Shown: positions 24,701 to 35,332, counted from the first letter of the stretch. The stretch: 64,000 nucleotides of DNA from Platycnemis pennipes (GCA_933228895.1 OW121856.1:101407027-101471026); one strand, 5' to 3'. Numbers and translations: made by a program. The notes: generated by a model from the sequence alone, not told the origin.

Positions 24701-26072
24701 TACAAAATCATTGATGAATGAGGAAGGATTATGAATGAGGGAAGGCTTCATATTGGAAGGAGATCTCATTGTCGATATCCAATATTCATCTCCTTAAGAC
24801 GTTGCGCGGAGTGGACGACAGTGAAGAGTAAGTGCGAACGTGAAGACTTCCGTTGGAAGGTAGCGGCACAAGCCAAACTATTCAACGAGAACGTATAAAT
24901 AAATGCGTGAAAACAGAACCGTAGAGGACATAAATAAATGTGTGAAAACAGATGTATTTTTATAATAGAGTTGAGAAAACGAATCTGAAGAGAAAATATT
25001 ATGAGCAAAACACATACATGATTTTCGGCCACGATTATTTTTTAGTCTCTCTTTTTTATCCAGCACGACAATCTGTTCGCTTAGGAATGCATGTTACTAA
25101 CGAACCCCTAAGAGATTTTTCTAGGATAGAATTTTTTAATAAAATTATCAATCATATTTAGCATTCAATCCGGCAGCGAATTAAATGCGACAAAAACATT
25201 TTAATAAGTATCAGAATTAAGATCTTTGCTAATTTAATACAGAATTTACGTTGGCCCAGATGCTTATGCTCATTTTACTCGAGTATAGGTTAAATACTCA
25301 TTTTGGCGTCATTAATGTTGTCTTCAAATCCACCTTAGAGATGGTAACTGAGATTTTTTTTACGACGAAATGAGATGAATCAGATTGCCCACATATAATG
25401 TTTTATGCCTAACAAACTTACTATGTATTACAAGTCCCTGCAACAAATATAGGATGCGCTTAAAATTACTTATTGCCAATGTAGATAAAAGTCAGCTGAG
25501 GAGTATATGAATTCCTTCCCGTTTATTCCTATAGCTAAAAAAATGTGCTGTACTTAATCTCAAAAATACGTTGATGTGGTCACAAAATTATTTTTCCTGT
25601 GTTTCGGTGATATAAGGTTATGCGATTGTTCTGATAATTGATTGCGCTGGATATAGTATGCTATGTGTCAATGAACTTTCGAGTTCTATGAGGTTTCACC
25701 CTCAAAATTTGTTAGTTTTGAAAACTAATCCAAGGCTAAGAGAATAAAGAGTTAATGCACCTACATTCCGGTATCATGCTTGGTACACCTACAATTAAGA
25801 AATCACACGAAAGAAAAATCGAAAAAATGCCAACATTTGTTGGAGAGAGCTGTCTTTGCGTAGGTATGCAAGGTATGTACATCATGAGACTATTCCTTCA
25901 TGTTCCCTAGCCTTGGCAATGAAACTTATATTTTCTCGCAACATGGAATCGTGCCTGAAGGGTAATGACCTATTTACCCTTCAGGACAGCATGAGGGTAC
26001 GTGACAGGTGGTAATTAATCACCGTAAATACATTACCTACATACAGTTTAGAGATAGGGTGTAGGTGTTAAA
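24701..26072. other. AT-rich non-coding sequence with one short hairpin
   Basis: No gene is recognised. A perfect 12-bp stem CCTGAAGGGTAA (25954-25965) pairs with 25974-25985 across an 8-base loop. Confidence 0.4.
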
Positions 26073-26084
26073 TATAGTAGGGTG

Positions 26085-26419
26085 GGGATCGGGTTGGTGT
26101 GGTGGCTAGAGTACTGGCCTCCCATCCCGAGGGCCCGGGTTCGATTCCCGGCAGTGGCGGATTTTTCAGTGGAAAACCGGTCCCCACTTGAGTGCCTAGT
26201 GGAGGGCATTTTCAAGTACAGTACTCCGTCCGTCGGATGGGACGTTAAGCCGTGGTCCCCTTGGCGCCTTTCGTTAAGAGTAGGCTAATGCCGACGCCGG
26301 GTTTCTCTCCACCCTTCCTCCGTTCCCTAAAAACTCCTACCATTACCCAATTACCCACCTGTCCTATATGGCGCAAATGACCTCAGCTGTCGGTCGCCTC
26401 CCCCAAATAACTAACTAAC
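26085..26419 (+). mobile_element. tRNA-derived SINE with 12-bp target-site duplication
   Basis: The head is tRNA-like, with an A box TGGCTAGAGTACTGG (26103-26117) and a B box GGTTCGATTCC (26138-26148), the internal RNA polymerase III promoter. A non-tRNA body follows, ending in a CTAACTAACTAA-type simple tail. The element is flanked on both sides by the same 12 bp, TATAGTAGGGTG (26073-26084 and 26420-26431), a target-site duplication expected from LINE-driven insertion. The duplication is still perfect, so this is one of the younger insertions in the window. It is not a functional tRNA gene: the sequence after the B box does not fold back into an acceptor stem, and a 3' body follows. Confidence 0.85.
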
Positions 26420-26439
26420 TATAGTAGGGTGTTAAATAT

Positions 26440-26820
26440 GCATCCACGGAGCACCTGCCACCAAAATACCTATTATCTACATGGTGATATAATTATTAAT
26501 AATTTGTTAGTTACTTATGAAAGTATTTTTTTTTCATATTTTCATTTTTTTTAATTTTTAATTTTTATTCATATTTTTTCATATTTTTGAATTCATATTT
26601 TTTATTTCTAATTTTTTATTTTTTAAAACTCATAAAGTCCCAAAGCATTCATGATGCGTCGAGGATAAGTTTTGTGATGCCAAAAACATGATTCAGATGA
26701 ACTAAAGACATGTGTACCGATATTTCACACCTATATATCCGGTTACTATGTTCTCTATTATGAGCTCTTAATAACCACGAGAAGAATGATATTTGAAAAC
26801 TATGAATATAGATGTCAATG
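26440..26820. repeat. AT-rich low-complexity stretch
   Basis: ATTTTT-type repeats dominate 26527-26635, followed by ordinary AT-rich sequence. No gene. Confidence 0.55.
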
Positions 26821-28060
26821 GGGAATCGCTAACCGGAAAGGAATGATACACTCGCAGAAAGAAAGAAAGTCCTTTCGAACCCCAAATAGCAAGGGATTGA
26901 ATGGATACTTAGGAAGGACGTGAAGGGTATATAACCAACCAGTGAAGAGGAAATAGACGAGAAGTGAGAGAGAAAGGGAAACGAGAGAGAGAATGAAGAT
27001 GGAGAGGAGTTTCTGCCGTGTGCAGCAGCACATACGAACGCACGGATGTATGTACATACATGCATACATATTTAGGGATGAACTCGCGGAGGGGGACGGA
27101 AAGAGAGGAGGAGTGAAAAGGAGAGGGAAATGGGAAGGGAGAGAAGATGGGATATTGGAGGGGTGAAAGAACGAAAAAAATGCCTTGGCGCAAAAAAAAT
27201 AAACACGCGCCCGAAAAGGGAAAGAAGAAAAAAAACATGAAGAGAGAGAGAGAGGAAGATCGAAAAAGTGAGGGAGGAGGCACCAGCAGCAACTTCACTA
27301 GATGAGGTTCAGGGCTGCCAACGGTGTGGGCGGGATAAGAGCATGGGGGGTGGGTAGAAGGAAGGGAAAAAATAAAATAAAGGGCAGGAGGGAGGAAGAG
27401 AGGAAAAAAGAGGCCTGGGAAGGTTGAAAATGGAATGGAAGTGGGAGGAAAAGGGCCTACCATCGCCACCGCCAACCACCTTCATCCCTCCCCACACTCC
27501 ACGCGAAAGGGTGTGGAGGGCGGAGGGTGGGGGAGAAGGGCAGGACGCGAAAATGGGGGGAGGAGACGGAGCGGGATGAAAAAAGAGGGGGAAGGGAGGG
27601 TGGACGAAATGAGAGAGGGAGGGAAAGGGAGGAGAAAAAAATTGTCTTTCATTCGGCTGAAAAGGAAAGGGATGGGGGGGGAGAGAGGAGAAGGGAGTGT
27701 TGGGGGATGAGGGGGTGGGTGAAAAAAAGGGCGGGAGGGGGTCGTGAGGAAGATTGGATGACGGAAAGAAGGGAAAAGAGAAGCAAGGGAGTTTATCCGC
27801 TGGGGTGTGGGGTGTGCTGAGCTGCTGGGGGGATAATGTGGGCTGAAGGTGGAAGCGGTGTGTTGGGGGCAAGAGGGAGGGAGAGACACTGACACACACA
27901 GGAGGGGGCGAAGGAAAAAGAGGAAAGAGACGGTAGAGTTGGTTTCGGATGGGAGGGAGGGGAATGGGGGCGGATAATGAAAGAGGGAGAGAGAAGATGG
28001 GAGTGGAAGGGTGCGGAGTGAAAAAAGGGAGGATTACGACAGAAGCAGTAAGATGGACGA
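26820..28060. repeat. G/A-rich strand-asymmetric block
   Basis: Purine-rich + strand with GAGA, GGGAGG and poly-G segments, including a (GA)n run near 27242-27255. The long minus-strand open frames (for example 27309-28124, 271 codons) are Ser/Pro/Phe-rich and follow from the composition. I do not call them genes. Confidence 0.55.
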
Positions 28061-28289
28061 ATAGAAAATGGGAATAGACAAACGTCGAAATGAATGACAA
28101 GATTTGAGCGCTGAAACAGCCCACCTACTCTAAAACAGTGGGGTAATATAATCCGGTCTTATTTTTAACAAGTTATGTTAATTTCTTCGCGAAATATTAA
28201 TTATATATCATGCAATTTTTTTGCCAAAATATTTATGCAAAACCATGAGAAATGACATTCCTACCGAGAGTATACGAAATAGAAATTCG

Positions 28290-29194
28290 TGACATACATC
28301 TATCTACATTTACATAATACCCTGCAGGCCACAAGGTGTACGACGGGGTGAATTCACATCTAACATGCATTACATATCATATATAAAAAGGATTATTAAT
28401 CATATACTAGTCTAAACTTCACAATTTAAAAAAAGATAAAAATATCAAAGTAAACCTGCTAAAACATACTGTCAGTTTGGTTAGCTTGGAGTCCTTATAC
28501 GAACATGCCACTACCTACGCCATACATTGTTCACTCGTATTTATGCTACTGGATATATTTACAGTTATACATATCCCTAATGGGGGGCGTTTACTCGGAA
28601 CCGAAATCGCAATTTTGTACACGAAATTGTTAGATGGAAACGAAAAAAGAAATTTAGTGAAAACTTCTAACCACTACCATTCGCTCATAAATGAAGAATT
28701 AAAATAAGCAAAAGGTGACGCCCACCGAAAAAGCTGCTATGATATCATTGACGTCATTTTCCTCCCGTCCTTGACTGCTTTTAGGGGAAGGGAAGGGAGT
28801 GGAGGGGGATTCTCGGAAGGTCTGCTCGCACAGATGGTGTCGTAACTGCTCCGATTGGCAGAGTCAGCTGTGTTCCCCCCTTTGCGATAAGGCGAAGTAG
28901 CTTCGCGGGCTCAGTTGTGATTGGACGAAGTCGTTATACGTCAGGGGTTGCACCACACCCACTTTTCCGAAAGGGTTAAAAACATTAGTTTTTCGACGCC
29001 TATAACTCGAGAAATAATTGACGGATCAAAAAACGGAAAAATACGGGTCTTTTTATTTTACAAACTCTATCATATTCGGAAATTTAAAAAAAATATGGCA
29101 AACGACCCCATTGTCCGAGGAAAGAAGGGTATTTTAAATCTATCAGTTCGGTAAACAATTTATCTAATTTTGATTATGGTACAGTCTACCATAA
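28290..29194 (-). pseudogene. CR1/L2-like 3' fragment split by a DNA transposon
   Basis: On the minus strand the 3' tail (ATAATACCCTGCAGGCCAC on + at about 28315) and the 3' UTR run from 28290 to 28581. RT C-terminal sequence resumes at about 29110-29194 with the GATTATGGTACAGTCTACC segment found in the other copies. The intact copy at 62525-63030 reads CCCTAATTGTACGAGG at the junction. Here that site is opened between AAT and ATT by the 528-bp element at 28582-29109. The coding remnant is degenerate. Confidence 0.75.
28582..29109 (+). mobile_element. Non-autonomous inverted-repeat DNA element, copy 1
   Basis: Its ends are GGGGGGCGTTT and the complement of GGGGTCGTTT, flanked by AT on both sides (28580-28581 and 29110-29111). 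The boundaries are fixed by comparison with uninterrupted CR1 copies, whose empty site is AATT, suggesting a 2-bp AT duplication. The internal sequence is about 528 bp with no transposase-like open frame. An oppositely oriented copy lies at 55622-56144, similar along its full length. The superfamily is not clear from these ends. Confidence 0.75.
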
Positions 29195-30612
29195 ACATAC
29201 ATATCCATACATATACATACCTACCCAAACCTTATAAAATATAATGAATGCTTATTGGCATTCCTCTATGATTAATTCACTTCAAAAACACCTATTGACA
29301 AACATAGGTAATCAAAGCATTAAGGAGCCCACGAACCTAATTATTAGCTTGAATCACTTTGACGGTGTTGGCTATTAAGTATGGAGGAACACCTCGATGC
29401 CAATATACGGTCAAAATGGGGAATCGATTAGGCCATTTATCGATGAACGCTATAAAATCTGGACCATGTTAATCTCCCGTCCAGCAGAGACGGCAGTACG
29501 TACGTCATTAGTACATAATAGTTTAGCATCGATGGTACCTAAACAAGGGCAGTAATTTCCAGCATCCCTTGCATGGAAGTCAACGTTGGAAGTCAACGTT
29601 GAAAATCACATCTTCATTTGGTCAGGAGGAATCACTAAAAGAGATCTAGAATGAAAATGTTAACGTATAAAACAACATTAATAAAGAGCTATTGTCTCCG
29701 TGGAACGATACGTGTCTTTTAAAAGAAATATCCGCGCACAATACCCATGAAATGATGGACCGTTTCAAGTGATAATTACCGGTGTATCACTAATAGTAAC
29801 TATCTCCTAAAGTTGTAAGAGATAAAAGTCACTCCGTATTAGAAAAGTACTAACATCACGGCCAGCACAGAGTGACTTATAACTTAGACATCTGAAAGAA
29901 AAGAGAATTTGTCAAATCGATCCTTAAACATCCCAAAAATCGAAACACATCAGTTACTAACTCTGACTGAAGTTTATACGAACGGCTAGATTAATGCCAT
30001 TTTTAACTTCCGTTACGACATTGTTTATTTCAGTGTAATGATTAAGGACGGTTTAATTAGCACAAACTTTAAGACTCGATAATAAGACAAATTAGCAACC
30101 ATATTTTTACTCAAATACGTTTGTCTTGAAAAAGATTCAAATTTCGTCATGGAACGTAAAAATGTCTACATCACGAAGTGGACCTGATCGAAAAATTATT
30201 ACTAGTTAGTACGCTAATGTGAGTCATGAGGACTTTTAAATAAACATGTCTGCTTGGCAAACTAATTTCAAATAATAATATTTAAGCATGATCATATCCG
30301 AGATGATATGATGATACTGGTTTTAAGACGCGCTCTATTGATGTTCTGAATTATCAAATTGAGATGGAACATAGCTTCGCTGGCTACAAACGTTGAGTTT
30401 GGAAACGTGTGCTGTAAACGCAGGAATGTTTCATGCGGTTTTCTTAGAGGTATAAGAGAAAACCATTAGAATTCTTTAAAAAACCTGTTACCGGGAGCTT
30501 ATGTCAGGTCGCTCTCACATGTCAGGTTTTAAAACCGGGTTAAATGCTTTTACGGGATCAAAACTACTGTATATTTGCCCTTCTATCGCTTACGCTCACG
30601 TCAAATGACTGA
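29195..30612. other. AT-rich non-coding sequence, no gene seen
   Basis: No recognisable coding, RNA or repeat feature. Confidence 0.4.
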
Positions 30613-30948
30613 ATGATGCTATACATTTTAGCCGACCTTCTGTTACCACTTATCAACGTAGCGTCCTTTCCAACTACCCGGTTTAATTTAGTCGAACATT
30701 TCAAGACCTATTCTTACAAGGTCCGGTTAAGGCTAAGGCCTTTAGATTATCTTGGACTACTTTACCCGGATGTCCTTGCGGTATTTTCTCAAGATCACCA
30801 TATTTTCCGGATGTGTAAGCACCAAATTTTATGGACGAGCGATGAGCGAAGAAAATGTGGCACCAACATGTGGCATAAAATGTACCACGGAGTAGAAAAA
30901 CATTTTCAGGGAATTCAATATACTTGGATCGTCAGAATGGACCAGTAG
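30613..30948 (+). CDS. Unassigned open reading frame, 111 codons
   Basis: An ATG-initiated frame encoding 111 residues in AT-balanced sequence, where a frame this long is less expected than in the GC-rich blocks. The N-terminus is hydrophobic for about 20 residues, then basic. The C-terminal half contains two Cys and several His and Trp (MCKHQILW, MWHKMYHG). I recognise no family. It ends 20-odd bases before a 5'-truncated SINE. It may be a chance frame or a remnant of an unknown mobile element. Confidence 0.15.
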   Translation: MMLYILADLLLPLINVASFPTTRFNLVEHFKTYSYKVRLRLRPLDYLGLLYPDVLAVFSQDHHIFRMCKHQILWTSDERRKCGTNMWHKMYHGVEKHFQGIQYTWIVRMDQ

Positions 30949-30971
30949 ATTTTTTTTATTTGTATTCGCTT

Positions 30972-31147
30972 CCAAAATCCCTCGCCTGTCGATCCCAAGG
31001 TCGTGGGTTCGAATCCCGCCCGGGGAGGATTTTCACTTTCCGGGGCATGGATGTTTGTAATGTCCAATCTGTTAATTGGAAAAGAGGACTTTGAGTCCTG
31101 AAATTCGCAGATTAAAATAAGCCAAAATAAATAAATACCTAAATAAA
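30972..31147 (+). mobile_element. 5'-truncated tRNA-like SINE fragment
   Basis: A B box GGTTCGAATCC (31006-31016) lies in a tRNA T-arm-like context, followed by a body and an AAATA-type tail near 31120-31145. No A box precedes it, so the head is truncated or decayed. Its body differs from the SINE at 26085, so it is a separate family. No clear target duplication was found. Confidence 0.6.
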
Positions 31148-31199
31148 ATCGAGAGGTGTGCTAAGGCAAAATAAATTTCGAGGAGATGCATGAAATATG

Positions 31200-31280
31200 T
31201 TTATAGTGCATGCTTGGTGATCTTCACACCCTGCCACACACCCTTGCGGTGGCTTGCAGGGTATCGTGTAGATGTAGATG
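31200..31280 (+). repeat. CR1/L2-like 3' tail fragment
   Basis: Contains only the family's last ~80 bp: TAGTGCATGCTTGGTGATC, the CCTGCCACACACC / GGTGGCTTGCAGGG tail and TGTAGATGTAGATG. Strong 5' truncation leaves no coding sequence. Confidence 0.75.
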
Positions 31281-31595
31281 AAACTATAAAACATAATTTT
31301 TGAGTATTTGTCGGGCCGAATTGGATGGTATGGTGTTGGAAGTGGTTCCGACGCTACTTCCGAAGATACATCCAAAGAAAATTGGAGGACAGGGTTGAAC
31401 AAGCAAAATATAAGGATAAGGGGATGAGAGAAGGAGGAAGTAACTACATGTGTAGAGTATCCAGTCCTTCACTAGCCACCTCATCGATGTTGCCGGGAGT
31501 AACATGATCAAAGATGCACCTGGTACGTGCAAACATTAGAAATGTTATCATGTAACAAGAGAAATTGGTAAAGGATCTGATGTACTCCGAGCGTA

Positions 31596-31793
31596 TCATC
31601 AGAATGAAGGAGGCTCGCCTGGTAAGGGAGTTCCATCTCTGCCAGCGTTTCGAAGTGCGACTCGCTCTTCATCTTCAGAGCTTCAGGGCGTCACTCTAAA
31701 CAGTCTTGAAGATGAAGAACCATTCCTATTTCGAAACGTTGGCAGAGATGGAACCCCAGACCCCGTGAAACCTCCGAGGATCCTTCATGATGA
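31596..31793. mobile_element. Long imperfect palindrome with hammerhead-like units
   Basis: Left arm TTCCATCTCTGCCAGCGTTTC (from about 31630) is mirrored by GAAACGTTGGCAGAGATGGAA (about 31733-31753). Complementarity continues inward through CTTCATCTTCA / TGAAGATGAAG and outward to the TCATCA / TGATGA ends. Read outward, each arm carries TTGAAGATG ... CGAAAC, the motif of the other three palindromes. It lies about 105 bp from the next palindrome. Confidence 0.6.
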
Positions 31794-31897
31794 CCATTCG
31801 TTTGCTTTGCTTGGAAGGTGCCTCACGGTGAGATCAAATGATTTGCTACACATAGCTGATAAGTTCAGGCTTAACTATGTGATACCTTTCCATAACA

Positions 31898-32083
31898 GAA
31901 AATAAAATAATGCAACTTTGCTGGGTTCACTTTATATTTAAAAACCCGGGTTTCATAACGTAGTTACATCTTCAGGTGTGCTTGATGTACCTGAAGATGT
32001 AGAACTAACTACGTTAACTACGTTATGAAACCCGGGTCTTTAAATATAAAGTGAACCTAACAAAGTTGCATTCTTTTATTTTC
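31898..32083. mobile_element. Long palindrome with conserved hammerhead-like core
   Basis: Arms of about 80-85 bp are nearly identical in inverted orientation, from GAAAATAAAA outside to ACATCTTCAGGT inside. On the minus strand the left arm reads CTGAAGA (31975-31969), a stem GTAAC/GTTAT with a TAC loop, then GAAA (31954-31951), then the palindromic CCCGGG. CTGAAGA and GAAA agree with all the strictly conserved bases of these two hammerhead core strands. The right arm has an extra insertion of about 10 bp at the stem. I see no convincing third strand with the cleavage site, so catalysis is not claimed. Confidence 0.65.
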
Positions 32084-32089
32084 CGATTT

Positions 32090-32540
32090 GCTACATGAAA
32101 TTCATATTTACCCGCATCTATATGGCACCCTACCAGTCGCTGCAAGGGATCTGTCTCAGGGAAGGTAGGTCACCAGCCATGAAAATTATACTTCGCTAAA
32201 AAAGGAAAAAAAATTGGAAATAATACTGAAAAGAAATTCATAATTTCTTGCTAGTACTAGACACTGTTTGCGCCCTAGTCATGTATTGTGCATGGGAAAA
32301 GCGAATTCCTGCATCTCTCGATCCGACAGTAAATTTCCCTTAATCTTTTATCCCACCTGCTGACGTATTGTGCGGATTGAAACACGTAGGCACTGTCATC
32401 TTCGAACCCATCTTCACTGCGATTTGATTTTGCCAGTTGTTAACAAATTTCTAGTGCCTATGGTCTAACATTAGAAGCTACGAAGGAAAATTATTCTAAT
32501 TTAATTCGTCTAGCAATTGTTAGGGTTTACTGCGACAGAT
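32090..32540. other. Non-coding sequence, no gene seen
   Basis: Unique-looking AT-rich sequence without a recognisable feature. Confidence 0.35.
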
Positions 32541-32544
32541 GTCT

Positions 32545-32690
32545 CGTTAAAAACTTGGAAAGATGGGACAGCTTAATTGGCCACATCTTGAGAGACCTAT
32601 GTATGATATTCGGACGAAGGATAATGGAGCAGAAAGCTGCGTCAAGCCAAACTTGCAAACATATAATTGGAATTAGAAGGGCAAAGAACT
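32545..32690 (+). pseudogene. Possible RTE-like retrotransposon C-terminal remnant
   Basis: The + strand frame has NLERWDSLIGHILRD, resembling the RRDNLxGHxLR segment downstream of the RT domain in RTE-like elements (better preserved at 61194-61427, minus). Similarity fades after about 30 residues. The matching 3' end of such an element appears at 33145-33262 on the same strand. Confidence 0.35.
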
Positions 32691-33144
32691 GTTTCTCGCT
32701 GCTAATCTTAAATCCATCGAGTGCGTTCACTCCGGGTTGCGGATGGTGGGTCGACCTCTAGATATAGAGGTTTGCTGCAAAATAAGAGAGTTTTCTCGTG
32801 GAATAAGAAGTCGTGGACGAAAAGCGACGGCCCTCCGAGGTGATATTGGTCTATTGTTGGGTAAGATAGTCCTGTAAATGACACAGAAACCTATGAAGAT
32901 GCCGTGACTTGGTGACGGGAAGCCGCCAACAATTATGCTTCCTATCACCCGAAGGAGAGGGCAGCAACTCTTCCTCTTATGAGTGAAGGTGGAGACCACA
33001 GTGATCAGTACAGCGACACTCATTCTACTACAGGCGTGGTAACATTTACTTTGATGGCCATAGTGCTGCGACGTGGAAGGCAAGGGCAAACCACCACATT
33101 ATTATCCCGAGGAGTCGCAGCTACTCCACTCTTTTCTTTTTAAA

Positions 33145-33262
33145 AATTGTGAAGGGTGTAAAAGAGAAGAATTACGTTATATATGAAGAGGTTGGCGGAT
33201 AGAAGAATTGAGTGGAGGGCTGCGTCAAACCAATCCTAGGATTGTTGACCGATGATGATAAT
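33145..33262 (+). pseudogene. RTE-like retrotransposon 3' end fragment
   Basis: GTTGGCGGATAGAAGAATTG, then GGCTGCGTCAAACCAATCC, then AGGATTGTTGACCGATGATGAT. The same order is found (on minus) at 61150-61260 and 62130-62220. It codes for the degenerate end of the RTE-like protein (GVKEK ... motif) and ends in a GATGAT-type simple tail. Confidence 0.65.
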
Positions 33263-33269
33263 GAGGAAC

Positions 33270-33680
33270 TGTTTCCAGATGTAGGCATGTTACCTTACCT
33301 ATATTACTCCTATTTGCTTAGTTATAAAGAGGCTCATTATGCACTAAGGAGAATATCATTTTAAATCTAACATTAGGGCAATATTTTCTTCTAATACTGC
33401 TTTTGTGATCAAATCTATCGTAAAACTGAACGGTTCTCAAGAAGGTCACACACTTTTTCTAAGGTATAACAATAAAAGAATAAGCAAAAGATTACAGGTA
33501 TTGAAGCGTACAATTCCGACCTATAAGAAATATTACAGCTTCAAGTTCACTATTTCCTCTTGATCTTTCTCTCCCTCGCCATTACAAACTCCTCTTCATT
33601 TGACCGCGACTCGAGGGAAAGAATCGAAAAGGAGAGACGCGGAAAGAGAAGAGAAAAAAATAAGGGCAAATGAATAAATG
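33270..33680. other. Non-coding sequence, no gene seen
   Basis: AT-rich spacer. Nothing recognised. Confidence 0.35.
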
Positions 33681-34140
33681 AGGGAGAGCCCATGACAACC
33701 CCACCCCTGCCCTTTTCAAAGTCTGCGTGGGGTGGAGAATTTCCCGTCGCGGGGGTGTTTTTCTCCCCCTTGTCATTCCACCCCCTCCCATTCTGCCCAC
33801 ATTCCCTTAGCCTTATAATAAAAAAACCTCCGCTCCCAATCTCTGGGTCCCTTTACCACCCCTGTCCCCACTCACTTCTCGCCGCCCCCTCACCCCTCGC
33901 CTCGAAAAGGCAGGAAAAGGGAATGGAAAATACTGCCGGAGAGAGGATGGGAATATGCCGGTGTGCATTTTTGAAAATCCCCTGCCCTCGTCATCCCTAT
34001 CTCTTCCTTTCGCCCCGCACCGCACCCTCCAGCCCTCAAATTTCTTAATGCGAGCCCCTCACCCCCCCACAAGCAACCCATCCCCTCGCCCACCCCCCTC
34101 CCAAACCCAGAAGTCATTCCTCATTCCAGTTATTAGGGGA
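33680..34140. repeat. C/T-rich strand-biased block
   Basis: CCCCTC-type low-complexity sequence. Overlapping open frames on both strands are compositional. Confidence 0.5.
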
Positions 34141-34677
34141 TGTTATTATATAGAGATTGGTCGGGGGAGGAAAAGGACGAAGGGTCGAGGGACGCAGGGA
34201 GTAAGGGTGGATTTGGGAAGGATCCTCGCTTCATTTTTTTTCCGCTACTCGAAGGAACGTCCGCGGGTTTTGATGGAGATGGAGCGAGTGTAATGGAGAC
34301 GAAGTGGGTGGGAGGGAGAGAACCCGATGGGAATGAATGGAACATTCCGAGTCAAGAGGTCAGCGTTTGTCATCCGAGGAGATGTGAGGCTGGAGGGGGG
34401 GACGACCAACTCCCTCTGTGCCAGTCGTCCGGAAACATATCTCCGTCCACACCACAGCCAGGACCGACAATAATAATACCCCATCTACAATCTCCTGTAT
34501 TACTCTAATCTTTTTTTAAACCTGTTTTGCTTTTGTATTTAACAATGAACAGCCGTCAAAATCTGCCCAAAACGATCTGTTTGTTAGATTAAATTATAAA
34601 TTTACGCTAATCACTTTTCGAAGTAAAATATATTTTCCATCCCCATCAATGAAGCCGCACTCTACGACAAACAGATT
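34141..34677. other. Non-coding sequence, no gene seen
   Basis: Starts GC-balanced and becomes AT-rich. Open frames are short and unrecognised. Confidence 0.3.
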
Positions 34678-34685
34678 AATATATA

Positions 34686-34773
34686 AGGTTGGCAACAATG
34701 TTCCCGCCGTTTTTTAACATTGTTACGTGTATATTTACATTCATTGCAACGGCGGGAACATAGCTGCCAACCT
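34686..34773. mobile_element. 88-bp miniature inverted-repeat element
   Basis: The first 26 bp (AGGTTGGCAACAATGTTCCC ...) and the last 26 bp are reverse complements with 24 of 26 matches, separated by 36 bp. Flanks AATATATA (34678-34685) and AATAGATA (34774-34781) match at 7 of 8 positions, which would fit an 8-bp target duplication, though AT-rich sequence makes that weak evidence. No coding capacity. Confidence 0.6.
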
Positions 34774-34881
34774 AATAGATAACACTGAGGTTACCGCGCA
34801 GATGGTTAAGATGGTTACGACTGTGTATTTTTAGGGTTTTCTGCAGGTCTGCATGAACCATTAAGTGCAATTACGTAAGTG

Positions 34882-35332
34882 CAGGCACGTAGCTATGGTT
34901 TGGGGGGTTCTGGAACTTCAGCCCCCCGAAATTTTTTCCCAGTAATTTTGTTATTCTGATTTTAACTGGGCATGATAATCCGGATTACACTGCGTATAGT
35001 TCAAGTGTTAAGTAAATTTAAACTTAATAGATAGTTTGATGCATGTGTGCGGTTGATAATTGTTCTTTTCAATCTGATATCTGATCTGTATGTATGCGTT
35101 GAACTTCTGTTCTGGGGTCGGTCAAATTAACTGCTTCATACCAAGGTATGAGGTGAACTTTACCAGTGAGAAGAGATAGGAATGGGCAGTGTGAAAGTAA
35201 ATACCAATCACTGAAAATTAAGGGAAGAGATTTGTAAAATGTTCGCACGGAATGGGCAAGGCTGATTTCTTTCAAGTTACACTACACTAGACTTAGCTCC
35301 CCCTCCGAAGTTAATTTCTGGCTACGTGCCTG
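34882..35332 (-). mobile_element. Non-autonomous hAT-like element, copy 1
   Basis: Terminal inverted repeats start CAGGCACGTAGC at both ends (34882 and 35332 inward). The element is flanked by CGTAAGTG (34874-34881) and CGTAATTG (35333-35340), an 8-bp duplication with one mismatch. CAG...CTG ends with 8-bp duplications are characteristic of hAT transposons. The 451 bp hold no transposase. A second copy begins at 63872 in the opposite orientation and runs off the window. That copy's CAGCCTTGCCCAT and CTTCCCTTAATTTTCAGTG segments match the reverse complement of this one. Confidence 0.75.

Noticed and set aside
26085..26165. Functional tRNA gene at the A/B boxes
   Set aside because: No acceptor stem closes after the B box. 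A SINE body, simple tail and target-site duplication follow.
27309..28124. 271-codon minus-strand frame
   Set aside because: It is the longest frame in the window, but lies wholly in a purine-rich block. The Ser/Pro/Phe-rich product reflects composition.
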